This document shows, in pieces, positions 53,630 through 62,460 of a stretch of 64,000 bases of DNA. The notes below the pieces were generated by a model. It saw nothing but the letters and a program-made list of their open reading frames with translations, was not told the origin of the DNA and did no database searches. The position numbers and the translations under genes are program-made. Positions within the stretch are counted from its first letter, which is position 1; each line of letters opens with the position of its first letter. Origin of the DNA: Pleomorphomonas carboxyditropha. GTDB lineage: Bacteria; Pseudomonadota; Alphaproteobacteria; Rhizobiales; Pleomorphomonadaceae. The DNA lies in NCBI RefSeq assembly GCF_002770725.1, contig NZ_NQVN01000022.1, positions 22,506-86,505 on the forward strand. The letters run 5' to 3'.

Positions 53630-54694
53630 ATGGCAATCCTTAAGTCCGTCGCGCTGAAGCTCGGCGCGCTCCTTCTCGGCGCCGGCCTCGTGGCTGGCTC
53701 CGCCGCGGCCGCCGAGATCACCGGCGCCGGCGCTACCTTCCCCTACCCGCTCTATTCGAAGTGGGCGGAGAGCTACAAGGCCAAGACCGGCACCGGCCTC
53801 AACTACCAGGCGATCGGTTCGGGCGGCGGCGTCAAGCAGATCAAGGCCAAGACCGTCACCTTCGGCGCCACCGACAATCCGCTCAAGAAGGATGCGCTGG
53901 CCGCCGCCGGTCTCGTCCAGTTCCCGACGGTGATGGGCGGCATCGTGCCGATCGTCAACCTCAAGGGCATCGGCCCGAACAAGATGGTTCTCGACGGCCC
54001 GACGCTCGCCGACATCTATGCCGGCAAGATCAAGACCTGGAACGACCCGGCGATCGCCAAGCTGAACCCCGGCCTCGGCCTGCCGTCGACCGCCATCGCC
54101 ACCGTGTGGCGCTCGGACGCCTCGGGCACCAACTTCAACTTCACCTACTACCTTTCGCAGGTCAGCCCGTCCTTCAAGTCGTCGATCGGCTCGGGCAACA
54201 GCGTGAAGTGGCCGGGCGGCATCGGCGCCAAGGGCAATGACGGCGTCGCCGCCACCGTGAAGCAGACCGCCAACTCGATCGGCTTCGTCGAATACGCCTA
54301 CGCCAAGCAGAACAGCGTCGCCTTCACCAAGATGGTCAATGCCGCCGGCAACGTCGTCTCGCCGGACGTCTCGGCCTTCACCGCCGCCGCCGCCAGCGCC
54401 GACTGGTCGAAGGCGGTCGGCTTCTACCTGATCCTCGCCAACCAGCCGGGCGCCCAGGCCTGGCCGATGACCGCCGCGACCTTCATCCTGGTCGAGGCTC
54501 GTCCGAAGGACCCGGCCGCCACCGCCGAAGCCCTCAAGTTCTTCGACTGGGCCTATTCGAGCGGCGACGCCGCCGCCAAGACGCTCGACTACGTGCCGAT
54601 GCCGGCCAGCGTCAAGGCCTCGGTGCGCGCCACCTGGCTGCGCGACATCACCGCCGGCGACAACAACGCCCCGCTCTACAAGCCGGCTTCGTAA
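53630..54694 (+). CDS. pstS: Phosphate ABC transporter substrate-binding protein
   Basis: ATG 53630 with GGGGGGA upstream gives 354 aa. Signal peptide to about residue 26 (LVAGSAAAAEITG). The mature start GAGATFPYPLYSKWAESY is the PstS phosphate-binding signature, followed by YQAIGSGGGVKQI and RSDASGTNFNFTYYL. It binds phosphate in the periplasm for PstC-PstA-PstB. A strong stem-loop separates it from pstC, consistent with higher expression of the binding protein. Confidence 0.97.
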   Translation: MAILKSVALKLGALLLGAGLVAGSAAAAEITGAGATFPYPLYSKWAESYKAKTGTGLNYQAIGSGGGVKQIKAKTVTFGATDNPLKKDALAAAGLVQFPTVMGGIVPIVNLKGIGPNKMVLDGPTLADIYAGKIKTWNDPAIAKLNPGLGLPSTAIATVWRSDASGTNFNFTYYLSQVSPSFKSSIGSGNSVKWPGGIGAKGNDGVAATVKQTANSIGFVEYAYAKQNSVAFTKMVNAAGNVVSPDVSAFTAAAASADWSKAVGFYLILANQPGAQAWPMTAATFILVEARPKDPAATAEALKFFDWAYSSGDAAAKTLDYVPMPASVKASVRATWLRDITAGDNNAPLYKPAS

Positions 54695-54730
54695 CGGAAG
54701 CCGTCAAGTCGGCGACACCGGACCTTTGCA

Positions 54731-54753
54731 GGGGCGCACGCATCGTGCGCCCC
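54731..54753 (+). terminator. Stem-loop between pstS and pstC
   Basis: GGGGCGCAC-GCATC-GTGCGCCCC followed by CGTTTT; 9-bp perfect stem. Probably partial termination after pstS. Confidence 0.75.
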
Positions 54754-54788
54754 CGTTTTCGCGACCGATCATGGCGGTGCTCTGCCCG

Positions 54789-55784
54789 ATGACCGATGAA
54801 ACCCTTGCCGCGGCCGCCGAGGAGCCAAGGGCCGCTCCCGGGATGACCGGCACCCTGCGCCTCTACCGTCGGCAGGACGCCGTCTTCCGCGCCATCACCT
54901 TCCTGTCAGCGGCGCTGGTCGTCGTCGTGCTGGCCGGCATGATCGTCTTCCTCGCCCACGGCGCCATCCCGGCGCTGACGGCAATGGGGCCGTCGTTCTT
55001 CTGGACGTCCGACTGGGATACGGTCGAGGACGTCTACGGCGCGCTCGCCCCGATCGCCGGCACCCTGATCACGGCGACGATCGCCATGGCGATCGGCATC
55101 CCGGTCAGCTTCGGCATCGCCATGTTCCTGACCGAGATCTGCCCCAGCGTCCTGCGCCGGCCGATCGGCACGGCCATCGAGCTGCTGGCCGGCATCCCGA
55201 GCGTGGTGTTCGGCATCTGGGGCCTGTTCTACCTGACGCCGGTGCTGCAGGAATATATCCAGCCGGCGCTGATCGATTATCTCGGCCCGCTGCCGGTCAT
55301 CGGCATGCTGTTCCAGGGGCCGCCGTTCGGCATCGGCATCCTCGACGGCGGCATCGTGCTCGCCGTCATGGTGCTGCCCTACATCACCTCGATCACCCGC
55401 GACGTGTTCATGACCGTGCCGCCGCTCCTGCGCGAATCCGCCTACGGCATGGGCTGCACCACCACCGAGGTCGTCTGGAAGATCGTCATTCCCTATTGCC
55501 GCGTCGGCCTGATCGGCGGCGTCATGCTCGGTCTCGGCCGGGCGCTCGGCGAGACGATGGCCGTGACCTTCGTGGTCGGCAACACCTATCAGATCAGCGC
55601 CTCGCTGTTGGCTCCCGGCACCACCATTTCGGCGGCGATCGCCAACGAGTTCAACGAGGCGTTCGAAGAGCAGCACCTGTCGGCGCTGATCGCCCTCGGC
55701 CTCGTCCTGTTCCTGATCACCTTCACCGTGCTGGCGCTCGCCAAGTGGATGCTGCTGGCGCTCGACAAGCGGGAGGGCCGCTGA
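54789..55784 (+). CDS. pstC: Phosphate ABC transporter permease PstC
   Basis: I choose ATG 54789 ([13 protein letters not shown]), 331 aa; ATG 54771 is possible. Six membrane segments, with [19 protein letters not shown], and the EAA loop [14 protein letters not shown] that contacts PstB. Ends overlapping pstA by one base. Confidence 0.96.
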   Translation: MTDETLAAAAEEPRAAPGMTGTLRLYRRQDAVFRAITFLSAALVVVVLAGMIVFLAHGAIPALTAMGPSFFWTSDWDTVEDVYGALAPIAGTLITATIAMAIGIPVSFGIAMFLTEICPSVLRRPIGTAIELLAGIPSVVFGIWGLFYLTPVLQEYIQPALIDYLGPLPVIGMLFQGPPFGIGILDGGIVLAVMVLPYITSITRDVFMTVPPLLRESAYGMGCTTTEVVWKIVIPYCRVGLIGGVMLGLGRALGETMAVTFVVGNTYQISASLLAPGTTISAAIANEFNEAFEEQHLSALIALGLVLFLITFTVLALAKWMLLALDKREGR

Positions 55785-56629
55785 TGAGCGCGCGCGTGCG
55801 CCGCCGCGGCGCGGTCAATATCGTCGTCCTGTCGCTGTCGGTGGCGATGGCGCTGACCGGGCTGGCCTTCCTGGCGCTGATCGGCTGGACGCTGGTGTCG
55901 CGCGGCCTGGCGGCGATCAATCTCGACCTGTTCACGCTGGAGACGCCGCCGCCCGGCAGCCGGGGCGGTCTCGCCAACGCCATCGTCGGCTCGGCGATGA
56001 TGACCGGCCTCGCCATGCTGATCGCCACGCCGATCGGCGTGCTCGCCGGTACCTATCTCGCCGAATACGGCCGCGACAGCCGGTTCGGCGGCGTCGCCCG
56101 CTTCATCAACGACATCCTGCTGTCGGCGCCGTCGATCCTGGTCGGCCTGTTCGTCTACGGCTTCACGGTGCTGCCGACGCAGCATTATTCGGCCTGGGCG
56201 GGCTCGATCGCCCTGGCGCTCATCGCGCTGCCGGTGATCGTGCGCTCGACGCAGGACATGATCGGCCTGGTGCCGGTGCCGCTGCGGGAAGCGGCCGCCG
56301 CGCTCGGCGCGCCGGAATGGCGGGTGATGGTGTCGATCGTCTGGCGGTCGGCCGGCAGCGGCATGCTGACCGGCGTGCTGCTGGCGGCGGCGCGCATTTC
56401 CGGCGAAACGGCGCCGCTCCTGTTCACGGCGCTCAACAACCAGTTCTGGTCGACGGACCTCAACGCCCCGATGGCGAACCTGCCGGTGGTGATCTACCGC
56501 TTCGCCCTCAGCCCCTACGACGACTGGCAGCGGCTCGCCTGGGGCGGCGCCTTCCTGATCACCTTTGCGATCCTCGTTCTCAACGTGCTGGCGCGGCTTG
56601 TCTCGGCGCGCAGCCAATCGAAGGTTTGA
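55784..56629 (+). CDS. pstA: Phosphate ABC transporter permease PstA
   Basis: ATG 55784 overlaps the pstC TGA. 281 aa with six membrane segments and [19 protein letters not shown]; the cytoplasmic EAA loop includes [17 protein letters not shown] and [12 protein letters not shown]. It forms the channel with PstC. Confidence 0.96.
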   Translation: MSARVRRRGAVNIVVLSLSVAMALTGLAFLALIGWTLVSRGLAAINLDLFTLETPPPGSRGGLANAIVGSAMMTGLAMLIATPIGVLAGTYLAEYGRDSRFGGVARFINDILLSAPSILVGLFVYGFTVLPTQHYSAWAGSIALALIALPVIVRSTQDMIGLVPVPLREAAAALGAPEWRVMVSIVWRSAGSGMLTGVLLAAARISGETAPLLFTALNNQFWSTDLNAPMANLPVVIYRFALSPYDDWQRLAWGGAFLITFAILVLNVLARLVSARSQSKV

Positions 56630-56631
56630 CG

Positions 56632-57450
56632 ATGGCCGGCGAAACGCTCACTGCCCGCCCCACGGTCTCCACCCGGCCCGCCGATGACGAAGCCGCCACG
56701 GTCAAGGTATCGGTGCGCGACCTCCACTTCTACTACGACACGTTCGAGGCGCTGAAGAACGTCAACCTCGACCTCGAAGACCGGCGCGTCACCGCCTTCG
56801 TCGGGCCGTCCGGCTGCGGCAAGTCGACGCTGCTGCGCGTCTTCAACCGCATCTACGATCTCTATCCCCGGCAGCGGGCGGAGGGCTCCGTCACCATCGG
56901 CGGCCGCAACATCCTCGATCGCGACCAGGACCTCAACGCCCTGCGCGCCATGGTCGGCATGGTGTTCCAGAAGCCGACGCCGTTTCCAATGACCATCTAC
57001 GAGAACATCGCCTTCGGGATCCGGCTCTATCACTCATTGCCGAAGGCGGAGCTCGACGACCGGGTCGAGCATGCCCTGAAGCGCGCCGCGCTCTGGGGCG
57101 AGGTCAGGGACAAGCTGGGCCAGAGCGGCCTCAGCCTGTCCGGCGGCCAGCAGCAGCGCCTCTGCATCGCCCGCACCATCGCGACCGAGCCGGCGGTCGT
57201 CCTGCTCGACGAGCCGGCCTCGGCGCTCGACCCGATCTCGACCGCCAAGGTCGAGGAGCTCATCTCCGAGCTGCGCTCGGACTATTGCATCGCCATCGTG
57301 ACGCACAACATGCAGCAGGCCGCCCGCTCGTCGGACTACACCGCCTTCATGTATCTCGGCGAACTGGTCGAATTCGGCGCGACGGAGAAGATCTTCACCA
57401 ATCCGTCGGACAAGCGCACGGCCGACTACATCACCGGCCGCTTCGGCTGA
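56632..57450 (+). CDS. pstB: Phosphate ABC transporter ATPase PstB
   Basis: ATG 56632, two bases after the pstA stop, gives 272 aa. Walker [16 protein letters not shown]-loop [13 protein letters not shown] signature [16 protein letters not shown], Walker [14 protein letters not shown]. PstB drives uptake. phoU and phoB do not follow here, unlike the common pst-phoU arrangement; a hairpin comes after the gene. Confidence 0.97.
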   Translation: MAGETLTARPTVSTRPADDEAATVKVSVRDLHFYYDTFEALKNVNLDLEDRRVTAFVGPSGCGKSTLLRVFNRIYDLYPRQRAEGSVTIGGRNILDRDQDLNALRAMVGMVFQKPTPFPMTIYENIAFGIRLYHSLPKAELDDRVEHALKRAALWGEVRDKLGQSGLSLSGGQQQRLCIARTIATEPAVVLLDEPASALDPISTAKVEELISELRSDYCIAIVTHNMQQAARSSDYTAFMYLGELVEFGATEKIFTNPSDKRTADYITGRFG

Positions 57451-57513
57451 CCGCGCGGCGGGCGTAGCGACAAGCGAAGCGAAGGTTTCAGGGCCGCCCC
57501 TCGGCGTGTGCCG

Positions 57514-57535
57514 GGTTCATTCATCGGGATGAACC
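57514..57535 (+). terminator. Hairpin after pstB
   Basis: GGTTCAT and ATGAACC, 7-bp stem with an 8-nt loop, followed by GTTATTTC. Possible end of the pst transcript. Confidence 0.45.
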
Positions 57536-57628
57536 GTTATTTCATCCTTGCCCGTCATGATGTCCGGCGGCGATCGGCCCGGGCCGGCCCCATCCTGCTT
57601 CTGGGGCGCCGCCGGAGGAAACCAGACT

Positions 57629-58726
57629 GTGCTCACCGAAAGTCATGGCCTGTCCGGCGAGCCGATGCGCGCGCTGATCGTCGACGACAGCAAGTCGGTC
57701 CTGTTGTGGATGGGCGCCGCCCTGACCGAGCTGCCGAACCTTTCTCTCGATCTCTGCGACACGCCCGAGGAAGCCTTGGCGCTGGCGGCAACGCGGCAAT
57801 ACGATCTCGTGGTGGTCGACTACCTGATGCCGAAACTCACCGGCATTGAGCTGACCGCGGCCCTGCGCCAGCAGCCCGACTATCACGCCATTCCCATCGT
57901 CATGATCACCGCCGAGCAGGACAGCGAGGTCAGGCTCAAGGCGATCGTCGCCGGCGTCAACGACTTTCTCAACAAGCCCTTCGACCCGATCGAACTCAGG
58001 GCGCGCGTCACCAACCTGATCTCGCTTCGTCGCACCCAAGTCGAGCTGGCCGCGCATGCCCATCGCCTGGAGGAAGCGGTGCGCGAGGCGACCGCCGAGC
58101 TGGCATCCCGCGAGAAGGAAATGATCTGGCGCCTGGCGCGGGCCATCGAGATGCGCGATGGCGGCACGGGAGCCCACGTGGCGCGCGTGGCGGCGATCAG
58201 CCGGCTGATCGCCGAGGGGCTGCCGCTCGCCCCGCATGTCTGCCAGATGATCCATCTCGCGGCGCCGCTGCACGACATCGGCAAGATCGGCGTCCGCGAC
58301 GCCGTGCTGAACAAGCCGGGCCGGCTGACGCCGGAGGAAATGGCCGAGATCCGCGAGCATGTGAACTACGGCGTCCGGCTGCTCGAAAACGGCGGCTCCG
58401 ATCTCATCCGCGTGGCGGCGGCGATCATCGGCGGCCACCACGAGAAATGGGACGGCAGCGGCTACCCGTGCGGTCTGGCGGGAACCGCCATCCCCATCGA
58501 GGCCCGCGTCACCGCCGTCGCCGACGTGTTCGACGCGCTGACCTCCGCCCGCCCCTACAAGGAAGCCTGGCCCGCCAAACGCGCCTATGACGAGATCGTG
58601 CGCTGCTCGGGCAGCCATTTCGATCCGGAATGCGTGCGGGTGTTCTGCGAGAAATGGCCGGACATCGAGGAGATCGCCCGCACCCTGCGTGACGACGAGG
58701 ACGGACCGCCGGCGTGGCCGTCATAG
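57629..58726 (+). CDS. Response regulator with HD-GYP phosphodiesterase domain
   Basis: GTG 57629 with GGAGGAAA upstream gives 365 aa. The receiver domain has ALIVDDSKSVLLWMGAAL, the phospho-Asp in LVVVDYLMPKLTG, and NKPFDPIEL. After a coiled linker the HD-GYP domain has APLHDIGKIGVRDAVLNKPG and IGGHHEKWDGSGYP. It should degrade c-di-GMP under control of an unknown kinase. It is not in an operon with its neighbours. Confidence 0.93.
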   Translation: MLTESHGLSGEPMRALIVDDSKSVLLWMGAALTELPNLSLDLCDTPEEALALAATRQYDLVVVDYLMPKLTGIELTAALRQQPDYHAIPIVMITAEQDSEVRLKAIVAGVNDFLNKPFDPIELRARVTNLISLRRTQVELAAHAHRLEEAVREATAELASREKEMIWRLARAIEMRDGGTGAHVARVAAISRLIAEGLPLAPHVCQMIHLAAPLHDIGKIGVRDAVLNKPGRLTPEEMAEIREHVNYGVRLLENGGSDLIRVAAAIIGGHHEKWDGSGYPCGLAGTAIPIEARVTAVADVFDALTSARPYKEAWPAKRAYDEIVRCSGSHFDPECVRVFCEKWPDIEEIARTLRDDEDGPPAWPS

Positions 58727-59175
58727 AACGTCGACCCGCATGCCGACAACGCGGGTGATGGCGATGCCGGGCCCGGCGCATCGGGCACATGGTTTGCCGG
58801 CTTTGAATCCGGCGGGCATGTCGGCGGCCGGTCAAGCCTGCTCCGCCTGAGACCGGCCAGTATTAGTGCCTAGGCATTTTTCAAGCCGACACCGTCACCA
58901 AGGCATCCGGCCCGTCGCGACCACCTTAACAACTCCCGCGAGTCCGAATCGCGCCGCGCCCGGCGGCTTCCCGGCTAAACGGACAGGATTCTGCCGTTTA
59001 TCACAAGCACAAGTGCTCGCGCCGCGCGCTTGCTGACTCTTGAGTATTAACGCAACCATTCAGTTCTTTACGAATCTATTTCTAGCCCTTTGATCCAATT
59101 CGACAACGTAAAAACGTAGTTTATGGAAATTTAGCAATTGCCTTCCATATTTCCGCCGCCAGTAGGAGCTGTCCA
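58727..59175. other. Upstream region of the chemotaxis operon
   Basis: 449 bases without a gene. The left half is GC-rich core sequence; the right 150 bases are A/T-rich and should hold the operon promoter, but no box is convincing. A ribosome-binding site (AGGAG) precedes ATG 59176. Confidence 0.5.
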
Positions 59176-59493
59176 ATGGAGAATTCAACCGTTATTCGGA
59201 TGCATCCAAATCTATGTGTATCGGACATCCGTGCATCTTATTCTACTCTTGTAGAAGCCCTGGATGGATTCTCGAGTATTCAATTAGGCATCCCGACCGA
59301 TGCGATCGTTGATCTCAGTTTTCTTCAGCTTATCGAAGCCGCCAGGCTGAGAGCCAACGAACAGGGCAAGTCCCTTTCTCTTCTTGAGCCGGCCAACGGC
59401 GAGCTTAGGCGCGCGCTGGACCGAAGCGGCCTCATGACGGCTGCGACTTCTGCCGATCGTTCATTCTGGCTCCACGAGGAGACCACCCAGTGA
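59176..59493 (+). CDS. STAS-domain protein of the chemotaxis operon
   Basis: 105 aa. LGIPTDAIVDLSFLQLIEAARLRANEQG matches the core strand-loop-helix of STAS domains in SpoIIAA-like anti-anti-sigma factors, and the usual phosphorylated Ser in DSxG is replaced (LIEAARL). Such STAS proteins head CheY-CheA operons in several alphaproteobacteria. It overlaps cheY by 4 bases. Probably a protein-protein adaptor, not phosphorylated. Confidence 0.8.
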   Translation: MENSTVIRMHPNLCVSDIRASYSTLVEALDGFSSIQLGIPTDAIVDLSFLQLIEAARLRANEQGKSLSLLEPANGELRRALDRSGLMTAATSADRSFWLHEETTQ

Positions 59494-59858
59494 CTGCGAG
59501 TATTCTGACCGTGGACGACTCGGTGTCGGTGCGCATGACGACGCGCATCGCCCTCACCGGAGCCGGCTACAAGGTGACGGAGGCGGTCGACGGTCTCGAT
59601 GGCCTCAACAAGGCCCGAGCGACCCGCTTCGATCTCGTCATCACCGACCTCAACATGCCGAACATGGACGGCCTGCGCATGATCGAGGAGGTCCGGCGCC
59701 TGCCGAACCAGGTCGGCGTGCCCATCCTGTTTCTCACCACGGAATCCGACGCCGCCCTCAAGGGGCGCGCCAAGGCGGCCGGCGCCACCGGCTGGCTGGT
59801 CAAGCCCTTCGAGCCGGATCAGCTGATCCGCCTGGTGCAGAAGGTGCTGGCCAAATGA
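59490..59858 (+). CDS. cheY: Chemotaxis response regulator
   Basis: GTG 59490 overlaps the STAS stop as GTGA; 122 aa. ILTVDDSVSVRMTTRIAL carries the acidic pair, LVITDLNMPNMDGLRM the phospho-Asp, PILFLTTE the Thr and WLVKPF the Lys. A single receiver domain that would carry the CheA signal to the motor or adaptor. Confidence 0.94.
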   Translation: MTASILTVDDSVSVRMTTRIALTGAGYKVTEAVDGLDGLNKARATRFDLVITDLNMPNMDGLRMIEEVRRLPNQVGVPILFLTTESDAALKGRAKAAGATGWLVKPFEPDQLIRLVQKVLAK

Positions 59859-61888
59859 GCAATCCCGATCCCGCGGACATCTTCCGCATCGAGGCGGCCG
59901 AACTGCTGGAGCAGATGGAGCAGGGCCTGCTCGACCTCGAGCACCGTCTCGACGATCGCACGCTGGTCGACGCCGTGTTCCGCGCCCTCCATACCCTCAA
60001 GGGGTCGGGCGCCATGTTCGGCTTCGACCGGCTCGCCGCCTTCACCCACCATTGCGAGACCGCCTTCGACCGCGTCCGCAAGGGACAGGCCGAGGCGACG
60101 CCGGCGCTGGTCTCGGCGGTGCTCGAAGCCCGCGACCACATGCGCGCGCTGGTCGAAGACCCGAGCGGCGACCACGCCGCCGAGGAGCGCTACCTTCTCG
60201 AGCGCCTGCAGGCGGCCGTTTCCGGCGCGGTGGCGGCTCCCATGGCATCCGTCGCCGACGCCCCGGCCAAGACCGCGACACCGACCGCGCCGACCACCTG
60301 GCGCATCAGGTTCGGCCTGCCGGAGAATACCTTCGTCAACGGCACCAACCCGCTGAGCTTCCTCGACGAACTGAGGGCGATGGGCGAATGCCGCGTCGTG
60401 CTCGACAGATCGACCCTGCCGCCCCTCGAACAGCTCGATCCGACGGCGCTCTACCTCGCCTGGGACGTGACGCTGACCACCGACCGCAGCCGTGCCGACA
60501 TCGAGGACGTGTTCCTGTTCGTCATGGACGACATGGCTCTGGAGATCGAGGCGCCGAGCGACGGCGCACCCTTGCCGGAAGTGGCCCCGCCGGTTCTTTC
60601 GGATATCGATGCACCCGCCAGGGCCGCCGCCGCCGAGCCGCCGCCGGAGCGGCCGGAACCCGAGGCGGCGGCGCGTCCGGTTGCCGACGCCGCCGACCCG
60701 AAGCTGCGGCGGAAGGTGGAAAGCGTCCGCGTTCCGGCCGAACGCCTCGACGAGCTGATGGATCGCGTCGGCGAGCTGGTGATCGTCCAGTCCCGCCTGC
60801 AGCAGATCGCCGCCACCAGCAGCGACATCGGGCTGCGCACCGTCAGCGAGGAGATGGAGCGTCTTTGCAGCGAACTGCGCGTCACCATGATGGTGCTGCG
60901 CATGGTGCCGGTCGCCACGCTGTTCGACCGCTACCGCCGCCTGGTGCACGATCTCCAGCGCGATACCGGCAAGAAGATCGAGCTGTCGACCGACGGCGAG
61001 AGCACCGAGATGGACAAGACGGTGATCGAGCGCCTCGCCGATCCGCTGGTCCATCTGGTGCGCAACGCCGCCGACCACGGCCTGGAGAACGGCGAAGCCC
61101 GCCGGGCCGCCGGCAAGCCCGAGGCCGGCAGCATCCGCCTGTCGGCCCGCCAGACCGGCGGCGAGGTGATCATCTCGGTGACCGACGACGGCCGCGGCAT
61201 CGACCGGGCGAGGGTGCGGGCCAAGGCGGAAGCGGCCGGGCTGATCCAGCCGGGCGCGACCATCGCCGACCAGGACCTGCTGCAACTGATCTTCCAACCG
61301 GGCTTCTCGACGGCCTCGTCGGTGACCAACCTGTCCGGCCGCGGCGTCGGCATGGACGTCGTCAAGAAGGCCATCGAGTCGCTGCACGGCTCGATCGACC
61401 TCGCCAGCCGTCCGGGAGAGGGCTCGACCGTCTCGCTGCGCATTCCGCTGACGCTGGCCATCATCGACGGCCTGCTCGTCAGGGTGGGCGAAGGCCGCTA
61501 CGTGATCCCGCTGCCGGCCGTCGAGGAATGCATCGAGCTCAGCCAGGAGGAGGACCTGCGCTCGCGCGGCCGCGCCTTCCTGTCGCTTCGCGACACCCTG
61601 GTGCCCTTCATCCGCCTGCGCGAATTGTTCGCCACCGGCACCAGGCCCGATCCCTATCAGAAGATGGTGGTGGTCTCGACCGGCGAGGAACGCGTCGGCC
61701 TGATCGTCGACCAGATCATCGGCCACCACCAGACGGTCATCAAGTCGATGTCCAAGCTGCATGACGACGTGACCACCTTCTCGGGGGCGACCATTCTCGG
61801 CGACGGCTCGGTCGCGCTCATCCTCGACGTCGCCAACCTGGTGTCGCTCGGCCAGGAGCAGGAGGCGCAGTTGCGTGCCATCGCATGA
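59855..61888 (+). CDS. cheA: Chemotaxis histidine kinase
   Basis: 677 aa, ATG overlapping cheY. N-terminal HPt domain with FRALHTLKGSGAMFG (phospho-His). Residues about 140-235 form a P2-like or interdomain region, then the dimerisation domain with VPAERLDELMDRVGELVIVQ and HATPase_c with LVRNAADHGLENG and GRGVGMDVVK. The C-terminal CheW-like domain ends it. The length is normal. Confidence 0.96.
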   Translation: MSNPDPADIFRIEAAELLEQMEQGLLDLEHRLDDRTLVDAVFRALHTLKGSGAMFGFDRLAAFTHHCETAFDRVRKGQAEATPALVSAVLEARDHMRALVEDPSGDHAAEERYLLERLQAAVSGAVAAPMASVADAPAKTATPTAPTTWRIRFGLPENTFVNGTNPLSFLDELRAMGECRVVLDRSTLPPLEQLDPTALYLAWDVTLTTDRSRADIEDVFLFVMDDMALEIEAPSDGAPLPEVAPPVLSDIDAPARAAAAEPPPERPEPEAAARPVADAADPKLRRKVESVRVPAERLDELMDRVGELVIVQSRLQQIAATSSDIGLRTVSEEMERLCSELRVTMMVLRMVPVATLFDRYRRLVHDLQRDTGKKIELSTDGESTEMDKTVIERLADPLVHLVRNAADHGLENGEARRAAGKPEAGSIRLSARQTGGEVIISVTDDGRGIDRARVRAKAEAAGLIQPGATIADQDLLQLIFQPGFSTASSVTNLSGRGVGMDVVKKAIESLHGSIDLASRPGEGSTVSLRIPLTLAIIDGLLVRVGEGRYVIPLPAVEECIELSQEEDLRSRGRAFLSLRDTLVPFIRLRELFATGTRPDPYQKMVVVSTGEERVGLIVDQIIGHHQTVIKSMSKLHDDVTTFSGATILGDGSVALILDVANLVSLGQEQEAQLRAIA

Positions 61889-62388
61889 GTGATCCAGCCC
61901 TCAAGACCAAAGCCGTCCGGGACGCCTCCGCCGACGAGATCGAGGTGCTGACCTTCGAGATCGGCGGCGAGACCTTCGCCCTCGAGGCGGCCATCGTGCG
62001 CGAGATCCTCGATCTCCTGCCGGAAACCATCGTTCCCGGCAGCCGGCCGTTCGTCAACGCGGTGATCAACTTCCGCGGCAAGGTCATACCGCTCGCCGAC
62101 ATCCGCGTTGCCATGGGCATGCCGGCGGCGGCGGCCACCATCGACAGCCGCATCGTGGTGGTCGAGCTCGATCTCGACGGAACGCCCTCGCTGGTCGGCC
62201 TCAGGACCGACCGCGTCAACGAAGTCGCCACGCTGTCGAAGGCCGGCGGCGAGCCGCCTCCCCGCGTCGGCCTCAGGTGGCCGCCGCAGTTCATCGAATG
62301 CCTGATCCACCGGGAAGGCGCCTTCATCATCTTCCCCGACCTCAGGACCATCTTTTCTTCAAAGGGCCGCGCGAGCCAGCCGGACTGA
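61885..62388 (+). CDS. cheW: Chemotaxis coupling protein
   Basis: 167 aa, ATG overlapping the cheA stop. EVLTFEIGGETFALEAAIVREIL and NFRGKVIPLADIRVAMG are CheW signatures. It couples the receptor encoded next to CheA. Confidence 0.95.
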   Translation: MSDPALKTKAVRDASADEIEVLTFEIGGETFALEAAIVREILDLLPETIVPGSRPFVNAVINFRGKVIPLADIRVAMGMPAAAATIDSRIVVVELDLDGTPSLVGLRTDRVNEVATLSKAGGEPPPRVGLRWPPQFIECLIHREGAFIIFPDLRTIFSSKGRASQPD

Positions 62389-62460
62389 GTCGAACGCCCG
62401 AAACCCAGAACCGATCCCGTACAAGCCCGAACAGGCCCCATCGAGGGAAGTGCCAGTATC

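Noticed and set aside
59819..61762. 647-aa open frame antisense to cheA
   Set aside because: Shadow of cheA; no domain visible.
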